In this document: positions 54,250-64,000 of the stretch, piece by piece | Numbering within the stretch: the first letter of the stretch is position 1 | Layout: every line of letters starts with the position of its first letter | Assembly (NCBI RefSeq): GCF_018139145.2 | Contig: NC_059482.1 | Coordinates: forward strand, 4,724,294 to 4,788,293 | Source of the DNA: Gymnogyps californianus | Lineage: Eukaryota; Chordata; Aves; Accipitriformes; Cathartidae | Length of the DNA stretch: 64,000 bases | Direction: 5' to 3' | The notes under the pieces: generated by a model | What the model saw: only the letters and a program-made list of their open reading frames with translations | Told to the model about the DNA's origin: nothing | Database searches by the model: none | Position numbers and translations under genes: made by a program

Positions 54250-56665
54250 GTCAAGCAGATGAGGCCCTCTACAGACAGATAGGAGCAGCTTCAGGTTCAC
54301 AGGCTCCGGTCCTCACAGGAGACTTCAACCACCCCAATACCTGCTCAAAGGACAAAACAGCAGGACATAAGCAATCCAGGAGGTTCCTGGAGTGTATGGA
54401 TGCTATCTTCCTCCTCCAAGTGATAGAGGAGCCAGCGAGGAAGAGGTGCTCTGGTGGACATCAAACTTGCCTACAATGAGGGACTTGGGAATGTGAAGGT
54501 CAAAGGCAGCCTTGGCTGCAGTGACCATGAGATGGTGGAGTTCAGGATCCTGAGGGGAGGGAGGAAAGTAAAAAGCAAGCTCACTACACCCTAGACTTAA
54601 GGAGAGCAGACTTTTGCCACTTTAAAGATATCCTTGAGTCCCATGGGAAGAGGGGCGCAAGAAAGCTGGTTAATATTCAATGATCAGCTTGCTCAAGAGC
54701 ACTCCATCCCAACGAATAGAAAGTCAAACAAAAATGCCAGCAGGCCTGCGTGGATGAACAAGGAGCTCTTGGCCAAACCCAAACACACAAAGGAAGCATA
54801 CAGAGGGTGTAAATAAGGACAGGTAACCTGGGAGGACTACAGAGACATTGTCCGAGCATACAGGGATGAAGGAAGGAAACCTAAAGCCCAAATAGAACTG
54901 AATCTGGCTAGGGATCTCAAATACAAGAAGAAGGGTTTCCATAAGTACATCGGTGACAAAAAGAAGATTAGGGAAAATGTGGATCCATTGCCGAATGAGT
55001 TGGGGGACCAGGTTACACAGGACATGGAAAAGGCTGAGGCACTGAATGCCTTCTTTGCCTCAGTCTTTACTAGCAAGACTGGCTTTCAGGAATCCCAGAG
55101 ACCAGAGGCAAAAATCTCAAGCGAGGAAGATGTACCCTTAGTGGAAGAGGATCAGGTCGGGGAATACTTAAGTCAACTGGACATACATAAGTCCATGGAC
55201 CCTGATAGGATGCACCCACAAGTGCTGAGGGAGCTGGCAGATGTCATTGCAAGGCCACATTCAATAATCTTTGATGGATCATGGCAAATGGAAGAAGTGT
55301 CCAAAGACTAGAGGAAAGCAAATGTCACTCCTATTTTCAAGAAGGGCAAGGAACAGGACCCAGGGAACTACAGGCCAGTCAGCCTTACCTTGATCCCTGG
55401 GAAGGTTATGGAGCAGCTAATCTTGGAAACCAATTCCAGGCACATTAATGACAAGAAAATCATCAGGAGTAGTCAGCAGGGATTCACCAAGGGGAAGTCA
55501 TGCATGACCAACTTGATAAACTTCCACAATGAAGTGACTGGCCTGGTAGACGAGGGAAGAGCTGTGGTTATTGTCTGCCTGGACTTCAGTAAGGCCTTTG
55601 ACACTGTGTCCCATAAGATCCTCATAGAGAAGCTGTTGATGTACGGACTGGATGAGCAGACAGTGAAGTAGATTGAAAACTGGCTGAACAGTTGGACCCA
55701 GAGGTTGGTGATCAGTGGCACAAAATCTAGTAGGAGGCCAGTAACTGGCAGTATACCCTGGGGGTCAATACTGGGTCCACTCCTGTTTAACATCATCATT
55801 AATGATCTGGATGATGAGGCAGAGGATACCCTCAGCAAGTTTACTGATGACACAAAACTGGGAGGAGTGGCTGATACACCAGAGGGTCATACTGCCAGAG
55901 GGACCTTGACAGGCTGGAGAAATGGGCTCCATGGAACTTCATGAAGTTCAACAAGGGGAACTACGAAGTCCTGCACCTGGGGAGGAACAACCCCATGCAC
56001 CAATATACGCTGGGGCCACCCAGCTGGAAAGTAGCTTTGCAGAAAAGGACCTGGGGGTCCTGTTGGACACCAAGTTGAACATGAGCCAGCAATGTGCCCT
56101 TGCTGCAAAGAAGGCTAACGGTATCCTGGGCTGCACTAGGCAAAGTATTGCCAGCAGGTCGAGGGAGGTGTTCCTTCTCCTCTACTCAGCTCTGGTGAGG
56201 CCACGCTTGGAGTTGCATGCACATTCTGGAGTCCAATGAAGGGGCATAAGATGATTAAGGGACTGGAGCACCTCTTCTATGAGGAAAGGCTGAGAGAGCT
56301 GGGATTGTTTAGCCTAGAGAAGGCTCACGGTGGATCTCATGAATGTATATAAATACCCATAGGGAGGGAGCAAAGACCACCGAATCAGGCTGCTTCCAGT
56401 GGTGCCCAGTGATGGGACAAGAGGCAATGGACACAAACCGAAACACAGAAGCTTTCATCTGAACATCAGGAAACCCTTTTTTAGTGTGAGGGTGACTGTG
56501 CACTGGAACAGGTTGTCCAGGGAGGTTGTGGAGTCTCCCACCTTGGAGATACTGCAAAGCCATCTGGACACAGTCCTGGGCAACTGGGTCTAGGTGGCTC
56601 TGCTTGAAAAGTGGGGTTGGACAACATGACCTCCAGAAATCCCTTCCAACCTCAACCATTCTGTG
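54250..56665 (+). mobile_element. 5'-truncated CR1 LINE, end of endonuclease plus reverse transcriptase
   Basis: Only the 3' half of a CR1 remains (about 2.4 kb of some 4.5 kb). It opens in the APE-type endonuclease with GDFNHP (54318-54335) and then SDHE (54520-54531), and passes through [11 protein letters not shown]. The RT frame holds GFTKGKSC, LDFSKAFDTV (about 55579-55608), [10 protein letters not shown] and a catalytic box reading FTDD where FADD is usual (55840-55851). Later blocks are [12 protein letters not shown] and the REVVESP region near the C-terminus. The RT frame is interrupted by in-frame TAG at 55309 and 55669, both where CR1 has Trp. A frameshift follows near 55905-55930, and there is a deletion near 56230. 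It ends at the CR1 terminal monomer. It cannot move by itself. The orientation is opposite to CDH13. The flanks show no clear target duplication, as is normal for CR1. Confidence 0.95.
56658..56665 (+). repeat. CR1 3'-terminal monomer
   Basis: ATTCTGTG matches the 8-bp unit repeated at CR1 3' ends, here as a single copy. It follows the conserved CCTTCCAACCTCAACC segment and fixes the 3' border of the LINE. Confidence 0.85.
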
Positions 56666-57851
56666 AGTCTGCCCTATAGACTACAAATGACTTAGTCCAC
56701 TTCTGAATTTCAGAAACAGGGTTGCAAACTAAGTGGTAAAGGTGATTAACCAGAAAGGTTAAAAAAATAAAGTTGCCTTTAGATGGCAGCCGGAAAAGAG
56801 CAACAGATGTTTTGGAAAAGAGAAGGAAAAATGTTTATTAAATTAAAACACAGCTGCCATTATAGATATTAGCATCATACTCCTTCACCTACCCTATTGA
56901 TCTGTTACTATACATCACTCTAAAATGCAAGAGAAAAAAATTCAAAAGAAGAATCATCGACGTATGATAAAACCAAGAGCAAAACACAAAAAGGTTAAAT
57001 TTAGTTAGTAATCATTGAAGAGATCCAGCAGTTAGTCAGAAGGAAGAAAATGACTATTGTTCCCTGAGTGACAGCTATTTACTCCACCTTACAGATAAGC
57101 CATACATAATACATACAATTTTTCCTTCTGGAAATACTCTGCCAGTCGTCTTTTCTTAATACCACTTTAACAAGCCACAGCTAGTAATATCAAATTTGTT
57201 GCCAGTCCAGTCCACAAAATGCCTTTATGAAAGTCTTCCATAAATGGAAGTACCAAGATTGACAGTATGACAGTATTTAGTTTGTAAATTGGCAGGGATA
57301 AGTTATTTTTCTTCATAAAATGCCATTCATTTGGGTGTTGCTTTATATTACACTATACACTTGCTAACAACTGACTTTGCATAATAGGAAACCAAAGGAA
57401 TAATTTGGAATGAAACAGGAAAATGATTGGATGGAGAAGGTATAGTATTCAGATAACAAACAGATCACATCCGAAGCAGTATGAATCAATTCACAGCTAT
57501 CAAATAAATACCTTAACTGATTATAAAGGAAGCTCTATGGTCATGTTCTCTCCACTGACTTCTATATTCTGCAGATCTCATCTTCTTGCTAGTAATATAT
57601 TGACACAGCACACTGCTAAGTAATGCTGGATAAGTCTGTTGCATTTGTCATCTTACTTAAAAGAAAGTGTTACTGTAAGTAGATTTGTAGGAAGAAATTT
57701 TATGAATTAAAGGTACCAAGCAAACAGAAATCCTGGATCCAAATATCCTGGTTTTACCAATCTGAGATTACAGATTTAGGCCCTGCATCTTGTTAAGGTT
57801 AAAATTTGGCCCTACTAAGAATGCAAAGATCAAGGTTTTGCACAAAAGTAT
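56666..57851. other. Intron between CR1 and LTR, no gene seen
   Basis: The sequence is AT-rich with no recognised similarity. The short open frames here are of chance length. Confidence 0.6.
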
Positions 57852-57856
57852 GTATT

Positions 57857-59006
57857 TGTGGTGGGTTGACCCTGGCTGGATGCCAGGTGCCCACCAAAGC
57901 TGCTCTATCACTCCCCTCCTCAGCTGGACAGGGGAGAGAAAATACAATGAAAGACTCGTGGGTTGAGATAAGGAGAGGGAGATCACTCAGCAATTACCAT
58001 CATGGGCAAAACAGACTCCACTTGGGGAAAAAAAAGAATTTAATTTATTACTAGTCAAATCAGAGTAGGATAATGAGAAATAAAAACAAATCTTAAAAAC
58101 ATCTTCCCCTCACCCCTCCCTTCTTCCCGGCTCAACTTTACTCCTCATTTGCTCTACCTCCTCCCCCTGAGTGGCGCAGGGGGATGATGAATGGGGGTTG
58201 CAGTCAGTTCATCACACGTCGTTTCTGCCGCTCCTTCCTCCTCAGGGGGAGGACTCCTCACACTCTTCCCCTGCTCCAGCGTGGGGTCCCTCCCATGGGA
58301 GACAGTCCTCCATGAACTTCTCCAATGTGAGTCCTTCCCACGGGCTACAGGTCTTCACAAACTGCTCCAGCGTGGGTCCCTTCCACGGGGTGCAGTCCTT
58401 CAGGAACAGACTGCTCCAGCGTGGGTCCCCCGCGGGGTCACAAGCCCTGCCAGCAAACCTGCTCCAGCCTGGGCTCCTCTCTCCACGGGGCCACAGGTCC
58501 TGCCAGGAGCCTGCTCCAGCGCGGGCTTCCCACGGGGTCACAGCCTCCTTCGGGCATCCCCCTGCTCCGGCGTGGGGTCCTGCATGGGCTGCAGGTGGAT
58601 ATCTGCTCCACCGTGGACCTCCATGGGCTGCAGGGGGACAGCCTGCCTCACCATGGTCTTCCCCATGGGCTGCAGGGGAATCTCTGCTCCGGCGCCTGGA
58701 GCACCTCCTCCCCCTCCTTTTTCGCTGACCTTGGTGTCTGCACAGTTGTTTCTCTCACATATTCTCACTCCTCTCTCTGGCTGCAATTGCTGCTGCCCAG
58801 TGACTTTTCTTCCCTTTCTTCAAATCTGTTATCCCAGAGGCACTACCACCATTGCTGATGGGCTCGGCCTTGGCCAGCGGCGGGTCTGACTTGGAGCCGG
58901 CTGGCATTGGCTCTATCAGACATAGGGGAAGCTTCTAGCAGCTTCTCACAGAAGCAACCCATGCAGCCCCCCCGCTACCAAAACCTTGCCACGCAAACCC
59001 AATACA
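57857..59006 (-). mobile_element. Solo LTR (1150 bp) with internal minisatellite
   Basis: The element is bounded by TGTGG...ATACA on the plus strand, giving TGT...ACA ends. The 5 bases outside each end read GTATT (57852-57856) and ATATT (59007-59011), a 5-bp target duplication with one mismatch. Read on the minus strand, an AATAAA signal lies at 58044-58049, near the end of the element, so the canonical orientation is minus, the same as CDH13. The middle is a GC-rich minisatellite. Closely similar long LTRs are common in neoavian genomes. No retroviral genes adjoin it. An ERVL-type origin is inferred from the 5-bp duplication. Confidence 0.88.
58271..58700. repeat. Minisatellite inside the LTR, about 10 units of 40-52 bp
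   Basis: Units begin with CTGCTCCAGCGTGGG or close variants at 58271, 58317, 58362, 58411, 58459, 58511, 58562, 58603, 58643 and 58684. Spacings are 45-52 bp in the first six and 40-41 bp in the last three. Each also holds a CACGGGG or CATGGGCTGCAG core. Its GC-rich composition leaves several frames open on both strands (up to 232 codons at 58191-58889), which are not genes. Confidence 0.9.
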
Positions 59007-59011
59007 ATATT

Positions 59012-62000
59012 CAATAAGAAAATAGCTTTTTCAAGCCGGACAGATTGAGTGGCTATATCAAACAACTGAATTAAACAAAGACAGAGAAAAGTCAAGGTGG
59101 ATAACAAAAAACTTTCCATTAGTCAACTCAGGATATAGAATCATCTTGGAAGATTGCAAAGATGAAAGTTAACAAAAAATCACTATAGTTGCATGAAAAC
59201 CACAGAGAATTGAGTTAGGGAATGACAATTTAATAACTATTATTGTGCATCCCTAGAAGGGGCTTTCTGGCTGCTGCTGTCAATGGCACTCTCCATTCAT
59301 AGTATGCTCAGTAAGACCAGGTAACAGAATCACACCCTAGGATTCTTAAAACATGAGCCTGGGGGTTTATTTGGGTCGAGGAAGCTGGAACAGGTCTGGA
59401 GTTTTGGGGAGATTCTTTGGGTTTGTTTTTGCAAAGATGACTATAATCAACCATTTAAGAAAAAAAAAAACACATTATGGAAAGGTGTCTAACATCAGGC
59501 ATCATTAGATGAAATAGCTGTTGCATCTAAAAATAATCCAAACATTTTCCTTAAACTTGGGTGTAAAATTCAATTAGTGTGTCCATGAAAAATTAGTTAC
59601 CAGGGTTTTATTTCATCCTAGTTACTTTACATAGGTAATTTACTGGCAGGGACAGACTTTTTTCCCCTCTACCTTCATCTGCAACACAGTTTAAGATATC
59701 AACTTCTGAGATCAAAGTTAACACAAACAATGTGACAGTTAAACTGTAGTATACTTTGCTGAATAGCTTCAGAGCATAAAATCTCTTCTGTTTGGTGTTC
59801 TCCTTAAGGTCATTAGTATGATTTATTATGAAGCAGGAAATTAGGTACTGGATATTTCAACATTGGGCAGAAAATTTAATTCCATCGTTGCCATAGAACT
59901 GCTTTATCTCCAGCAAACTTGTAACCATAGTAACTAGATTAGAAAGTATTCCTCAAATGTTTAAAAATTCTTTTATTCTTATTAATGACACCAAACACTG
60001 AAAAATAATGGTAAATTCTTATTATTTTCCAGTTTTCCAAGGCATCTGCTGCTCAAGTGTGATTCTTCTGAAAGATCTTAAGTAAACAGGAGTATTTTAA
60101 CAAGGCTTTCCATTAAAACTGTTAGCTTAAAGAGAACAAATGTATTCTGTTGGAATTGTTTATGTGACTACCAATATTTTTTAAAAAAGGGAAGTTTGAA
60201 GAGAGACCTTTCAGAAAAAGAGATAAATTTGAAGTGTTGTTTTCACTTAATGGTTTATTAGGACATCAAATACATAGCCTTTAATGAAAATTAATATGCT
60301 GTAGTTTAATAATTCATGTACTTGCATCGAAAGCCCTTTATTTTAATGGAGTGCTGTTCATTTCATTACATTCATTGCTGAGGTAGGTTGGTATTTTTCC
60401 ATGAAGGTCAGAAGTGTGCCATTCCTTCATGCAAGCCATGAATTTGATCAGATGCTAAACTCTGACACCTCCAACGGTCCATTCAGGTCCAACTCAGCAG
60501 GGTATTACACATTTTCAAGAACACTAGAATAGCAGGAAACCTCTAGGTGTCTGTTCTTTCAGGATCAGAAGCAGCTGTATTATGCAACTGTGATCGTATA
60601 TTTATCAAACTTTGTATTCCCTCCTCAGTACTTCTGTTGGAAATTAATTCCTCTTCTCTGGGGACTAGAAACTTTTCTTCTAATCTTACGCCAAAATTTA
60701 TATCCATTAGTTATTACACCAGTGTATTCCTTTCGCTTAAATCATTACACTCACTCTGGATTTACAGAAAACACTTAACTGTGCGAGGCTGAACAAATTG
60801 AGCTCATATATATTTCTGCCCAATCTTACTGTACTAGTGCCATAACTTGATTTTTCTCTAATCTCAATCTTTTTTCTTGCTGGATTAGAAAGAGCTTTAT
60901 TTATTAAGACTGTCTTTAATGCCTAAGTGCTATTCATCAATAACATCCTTTCTCCCCCCCCCTTTTCTGTACATCTTTCTACCACTCTTTATTCACTGCT
61001 TGTTTATATATCCTCATCTGTGGGTGTGTCTTTTCCTGCAAAGAATGATAGACATTAACAGAGTGTTCTCCTTATATGCCATCAGACTTTGATGCAAGAA
61101 ACCAGAATTCCTTGTACCTGAGTAATTCCATCTATTCTCTGAAAAAGGTCCTTACCCCGCAATGCTTCCCAGGAGCCAATCATTCCAATATCTCCCTGAT
61201 GGCACCACTTTTTCAGCTATCACTGAAATATTCTTGCCTTCTGGACAAGTCAGAATTCTTGCTGATGACCACCTTTTCTGAGCATATGCTTTGGATCAGC
61301 CAGATCATTACACTTGATGTGGTGATGATTTAAAAACAACCAAATGGATATTAAAAATTAATTTTAAAAAATCCAGTGGATTTTTCCTGTAGACCTCAGA
61401 CCCACTTCTAGTTCAATAGTAAGAAATACATTCTCTTGCTTCTGCATCATTTTTAGTAACTGACATGAAGATTCAGACCTTTACCAACTGAGAAGTTGAT
61501 AAGGAGTCACACAGATGTCTCTCTTGGTGTTGGAAAGGCTTTTAGGTATAGCTTGTCTGTTCTGCACATCATTCTGTTCTCTGTTAACACACACCATTAT
61601 CTTCCAGACTTGGACACCCATCCTGGCTAGGTCTTTTCCCTCCTCCATTTCTCTTTAGACTCTCTCTCCCCACCCTCTCAATTTCTGCCTAATTTTCCAG
61701 TACAAAAAATGCACTTCTTAATTCAGCTTTTATTTCACTGTTGTTCTTGTTCCTCTGTTGTCTTTCACATGTCCTCCTCTAATCTACAATCCTTCTCTCT
61801 AGGTTCTTTTCACAGGTTGGTGGATCACGATCATCTCTCTTTACACTTCTATCACCTTCTTTTCAAACTTTTGCCTGAAGTTTGGCATTTTTTCCAGCTG
61901 CATCTTTAGTACTTAACACTTCTCTTTTGTGAAGCATATAATTTATCATATATAAATAGCCTCGATCATATAGCCACTCAAAAATAATAAGCTTCCAGCA

Positions 62001-64000
62001 ACTTTTCCATCCAGTTATCTCTCCTCCCCTCTTCAGGTTTTTTCTATTCCTGCATTAACAGACAAGCTATGTTTTCTCTTTGCCTTAAATTCACAGCTCA
62101 GAGGAGGGAAAAAAACCACTTCCTCATAGATCTTAAAGATTTCTATCCTGTTTGCTAGCCTGCACCACTTCTACTCTTGAGCTTTTGTTTAGGTCAGCCC
62201 TGCCATCTAATTGTCATTTGGCAGCTAACTGTCCATCAGCCCAGATCAGAGGCAGGGAGCATCTATACAGTATCTGATACAAAATATCTGAACGAACACC
62301 CTCTCCTTCCAAAAGGACAAAACAGCCAAGTAACAAAGAAAAAAATTCTGTTACTGGCAAAAAAAAAGATTTTGCTTTTTCTTCATTCAGCAGTTTCCTA
62401 CAAAGTCTCCTGTGTACCTCTCTCTGTCTTCTGGCCTTCACTGAGCATAAAAAGTCCTGCCAATTTTTACCAGGCCACTCACAGCTTCCAGATCTTATGT
62501 GTTAACAATTAAAATACTCATTCTTACGAAGGACAATTCCTTTAAATTAAAGAATAGAATCATGGATTCATCATATGTCCATCAATAAAATCCATAGCAA
62601 ATCCTTTCAGCCTGTATTAAAACACTTTCGCTTTGCAGATGTCCTTCTGTCCTAATGCCTGGAAGAAGAGCTGGAACTTGGTGGTCATCTCCACAATTAC
62701 CTTCCTGCATTTTGAGCTCTGCATTAGCGTAAGGATTAAACTTCAAAAAGTACCATCATGCAGTTCATCACCACAGTTAAAGTGCACCTGGAGATTGTGA
62801 TCAAATAGATGCATAGAACCACCACTCTTAAGTTAGTCTTAGAAAATATTTCCATAGTGTAGTGGCAAATAACCTATCACCATAATTACAAGATAATCCC
62901 GCATCCTATTGTTTTGTACTTCATTTGACTTGATGTGGACGAATAAATCAGAAAAGTAACATATGGAGAGAGACTAAAAATTGAATATCATATCCCTGTG
63001 CTATATCAGCAAGAGCTAAACAAAACACATCGATAACAGTCAACAGTTGTAGCCTGGGCCATCTGGTCACAAAGGCCCATATTACCAAGATTGTATTAAA
63101 ATATTTTAATCTCCCTGTTTTCCCTCAGGAATGAAGGATAACATGCAAAAGCTTAAATTCTGCTAAAAGGTGAGATTCCTCTACCTACAAGCACAGCACG
63201 TCTATGGTAGTTATTTAATTAAGAGATACCCTAATGAAGGGTGTGCAAATGGCAGAGCAATAAGCTAATTCCTAAGTGGGTATGCTGGAAAGCCAGTAAC
63301 AGCACAGAGAACAGCCTCTACACATATATAAGCTAAATACTAATTTGAATTTTTGTAATTAATTAAAACAAACCAATCTTTTCACTTGTCCAGTGCAATA
63401 TCTCCTTCCTGATTTCTATTACCAAACCTCAATGAATGAAGTCCTCTAAAATCCCCATGGTTTTTTTGTTTGTGCTATTGTTTCCTAATTGTGAAATAAA
63501 ATGTAATTAATTGTTCTCCCCCTGCTCTCCTGTTTGCCCTGCTCCCAACTAAGTGCTAATAAGCAGTTCAACTGTTGGTGGCTGCTGTAATCACTTCCAA
63601 ACAACCTTGTGCATTTCCAGGCAACATAGCATGGGTTGGAAAGCAAGAGGCAGTCAGGACAGATGAATAAACTATACTGGTAATTTGCTAAAGCAGGTGA
63701 AAGAAAGGGAAATTTAACACACTCAGGGTGCAACTGGAAACCTAACTTTTATGTGGACATCCAAACCAGACCACATGGTGGTATCAAACAGAACTAGTCA
63801 TACCTGAAATTATCACTATCCTATATTTCACTCAGTCAGGAAAGCTTCACATTCCTGATGAGCAGAAAGTGTAACAATGCAGTAACGAAGATGAAAGCAA
63901 AACAAAAGTTGGAATTATTTTTCACACAGGAAAAATTGTGGTTATTCCCCCCCACCACACACACACATTATTGTATTGGAATTCCTTGTTCCTAAATGAT
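59012..64000. other. Intron sequence to window end, no gene seen
   Basis: No coding similarity was recognised. From about 60540 to 62460 the plus strand is pyrimidine-rich, which might mark an old repeat in sense orientation, but no family could be named. Simple sequence includes a C run near 60953-60962 and a C-run/(AC)n patch at 63946-63967. Confidence 0.55.

Larger units (their letters stand above)
30159..64000 (-). other. CDH13: CDH13 intron upstream of the exon (partial)
   Basis: This is the intron preceding the recognised exon. It ends at the CAG acceptor and extends past the right edge, so it is at least 33.8 kb long. The exon that should encode the start of EC1 was not seen. It contains most of the mobile-element load of the window: two solo LTRs, a young CR1 and an old CR1-like LINE. 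Confidence 0.85.

Noticed and set aside
54634..56593. Several separate open frames with RT-like sequence as individual genes
   Set aside because: They are pieces of one decayed CR1 ORF2 broken by stops and frameshifts.
58171..58889. Long overlapping open frames on both strands (up to 232 codons)
   Set aside because: They lie in the GC-rich minisatellite of the solo LTR; the repeat units leave several frames open at once and the product is a low-complexity repeat of Ser, Pro, Gly and Ala.
1..64000. tRNA, snRNA, microRNA-cluster or CRISPR-like arrays
   Set aside because: No recognisable conserved RNA core or regularly spaced repeat array was found on either strand other than the LTR minisatellite.

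Overview
The window looks like intronic DNA from a bird, most likely a non-galliform (neoavian) species. It is AT-rich and almost free of coding sequence. Its repeats are of avian type: a young CR1 LINE that ends in the CR1 terminal monomer, two solo LTRs of kinds common in neoavian genomes, and very old L2 and CR1-like remnants that amniotes share. Nothing bacterial or viral in layout is present, and there are no operons.

The only convincing gene piece is one 153-bp exon on the minus strand, 30006-30158. It encodes part of the first cadherin repeat (EC1) of cadherin-13 (CDH13, T-cadherin, the GPI-anchored cadherin). Both splice sites are visible and the exon keeps reading phase 0 on each side. 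The rest of the window is therefore read as two large CDH13 introns: the intron after this exon covers 1-30005 and the intron before it covers 30159-64000. Both run off the window ends.

The left half (1-30005) is mostly unique intron with an L2 LINE remnant (about 12190-12900, minus), a worn CR1-type fragment (about 20440-20760, plus), a possible conserved non-coding block (about 13080-13460) and a strong G-quadruplex motif near 6326-6366. The right half holds most of the mobile elements: a 603-bp solo LTR with a perfect 5-bp target duplication (34954-35556), an old CR1-like LINE in antisense (about 49490-50740), a 5'-truncated CR1 (about 54250-56665, plus) and a 1150-bp solo LTR with an internal minisatellite (57857-59006). 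The longest open frames in the window lie in that minisatellite and are not genes.

I found no complete gene, RNA gene or CRISPR-like array, and no previously undescribed system. The observations most worth checking are the two LTRs. Both lie in the sense orientation upstream of the CDH13 exon and carry recognisable promoter or polyadenylation signals, so they could drive or truncate CDH13 transcripts.
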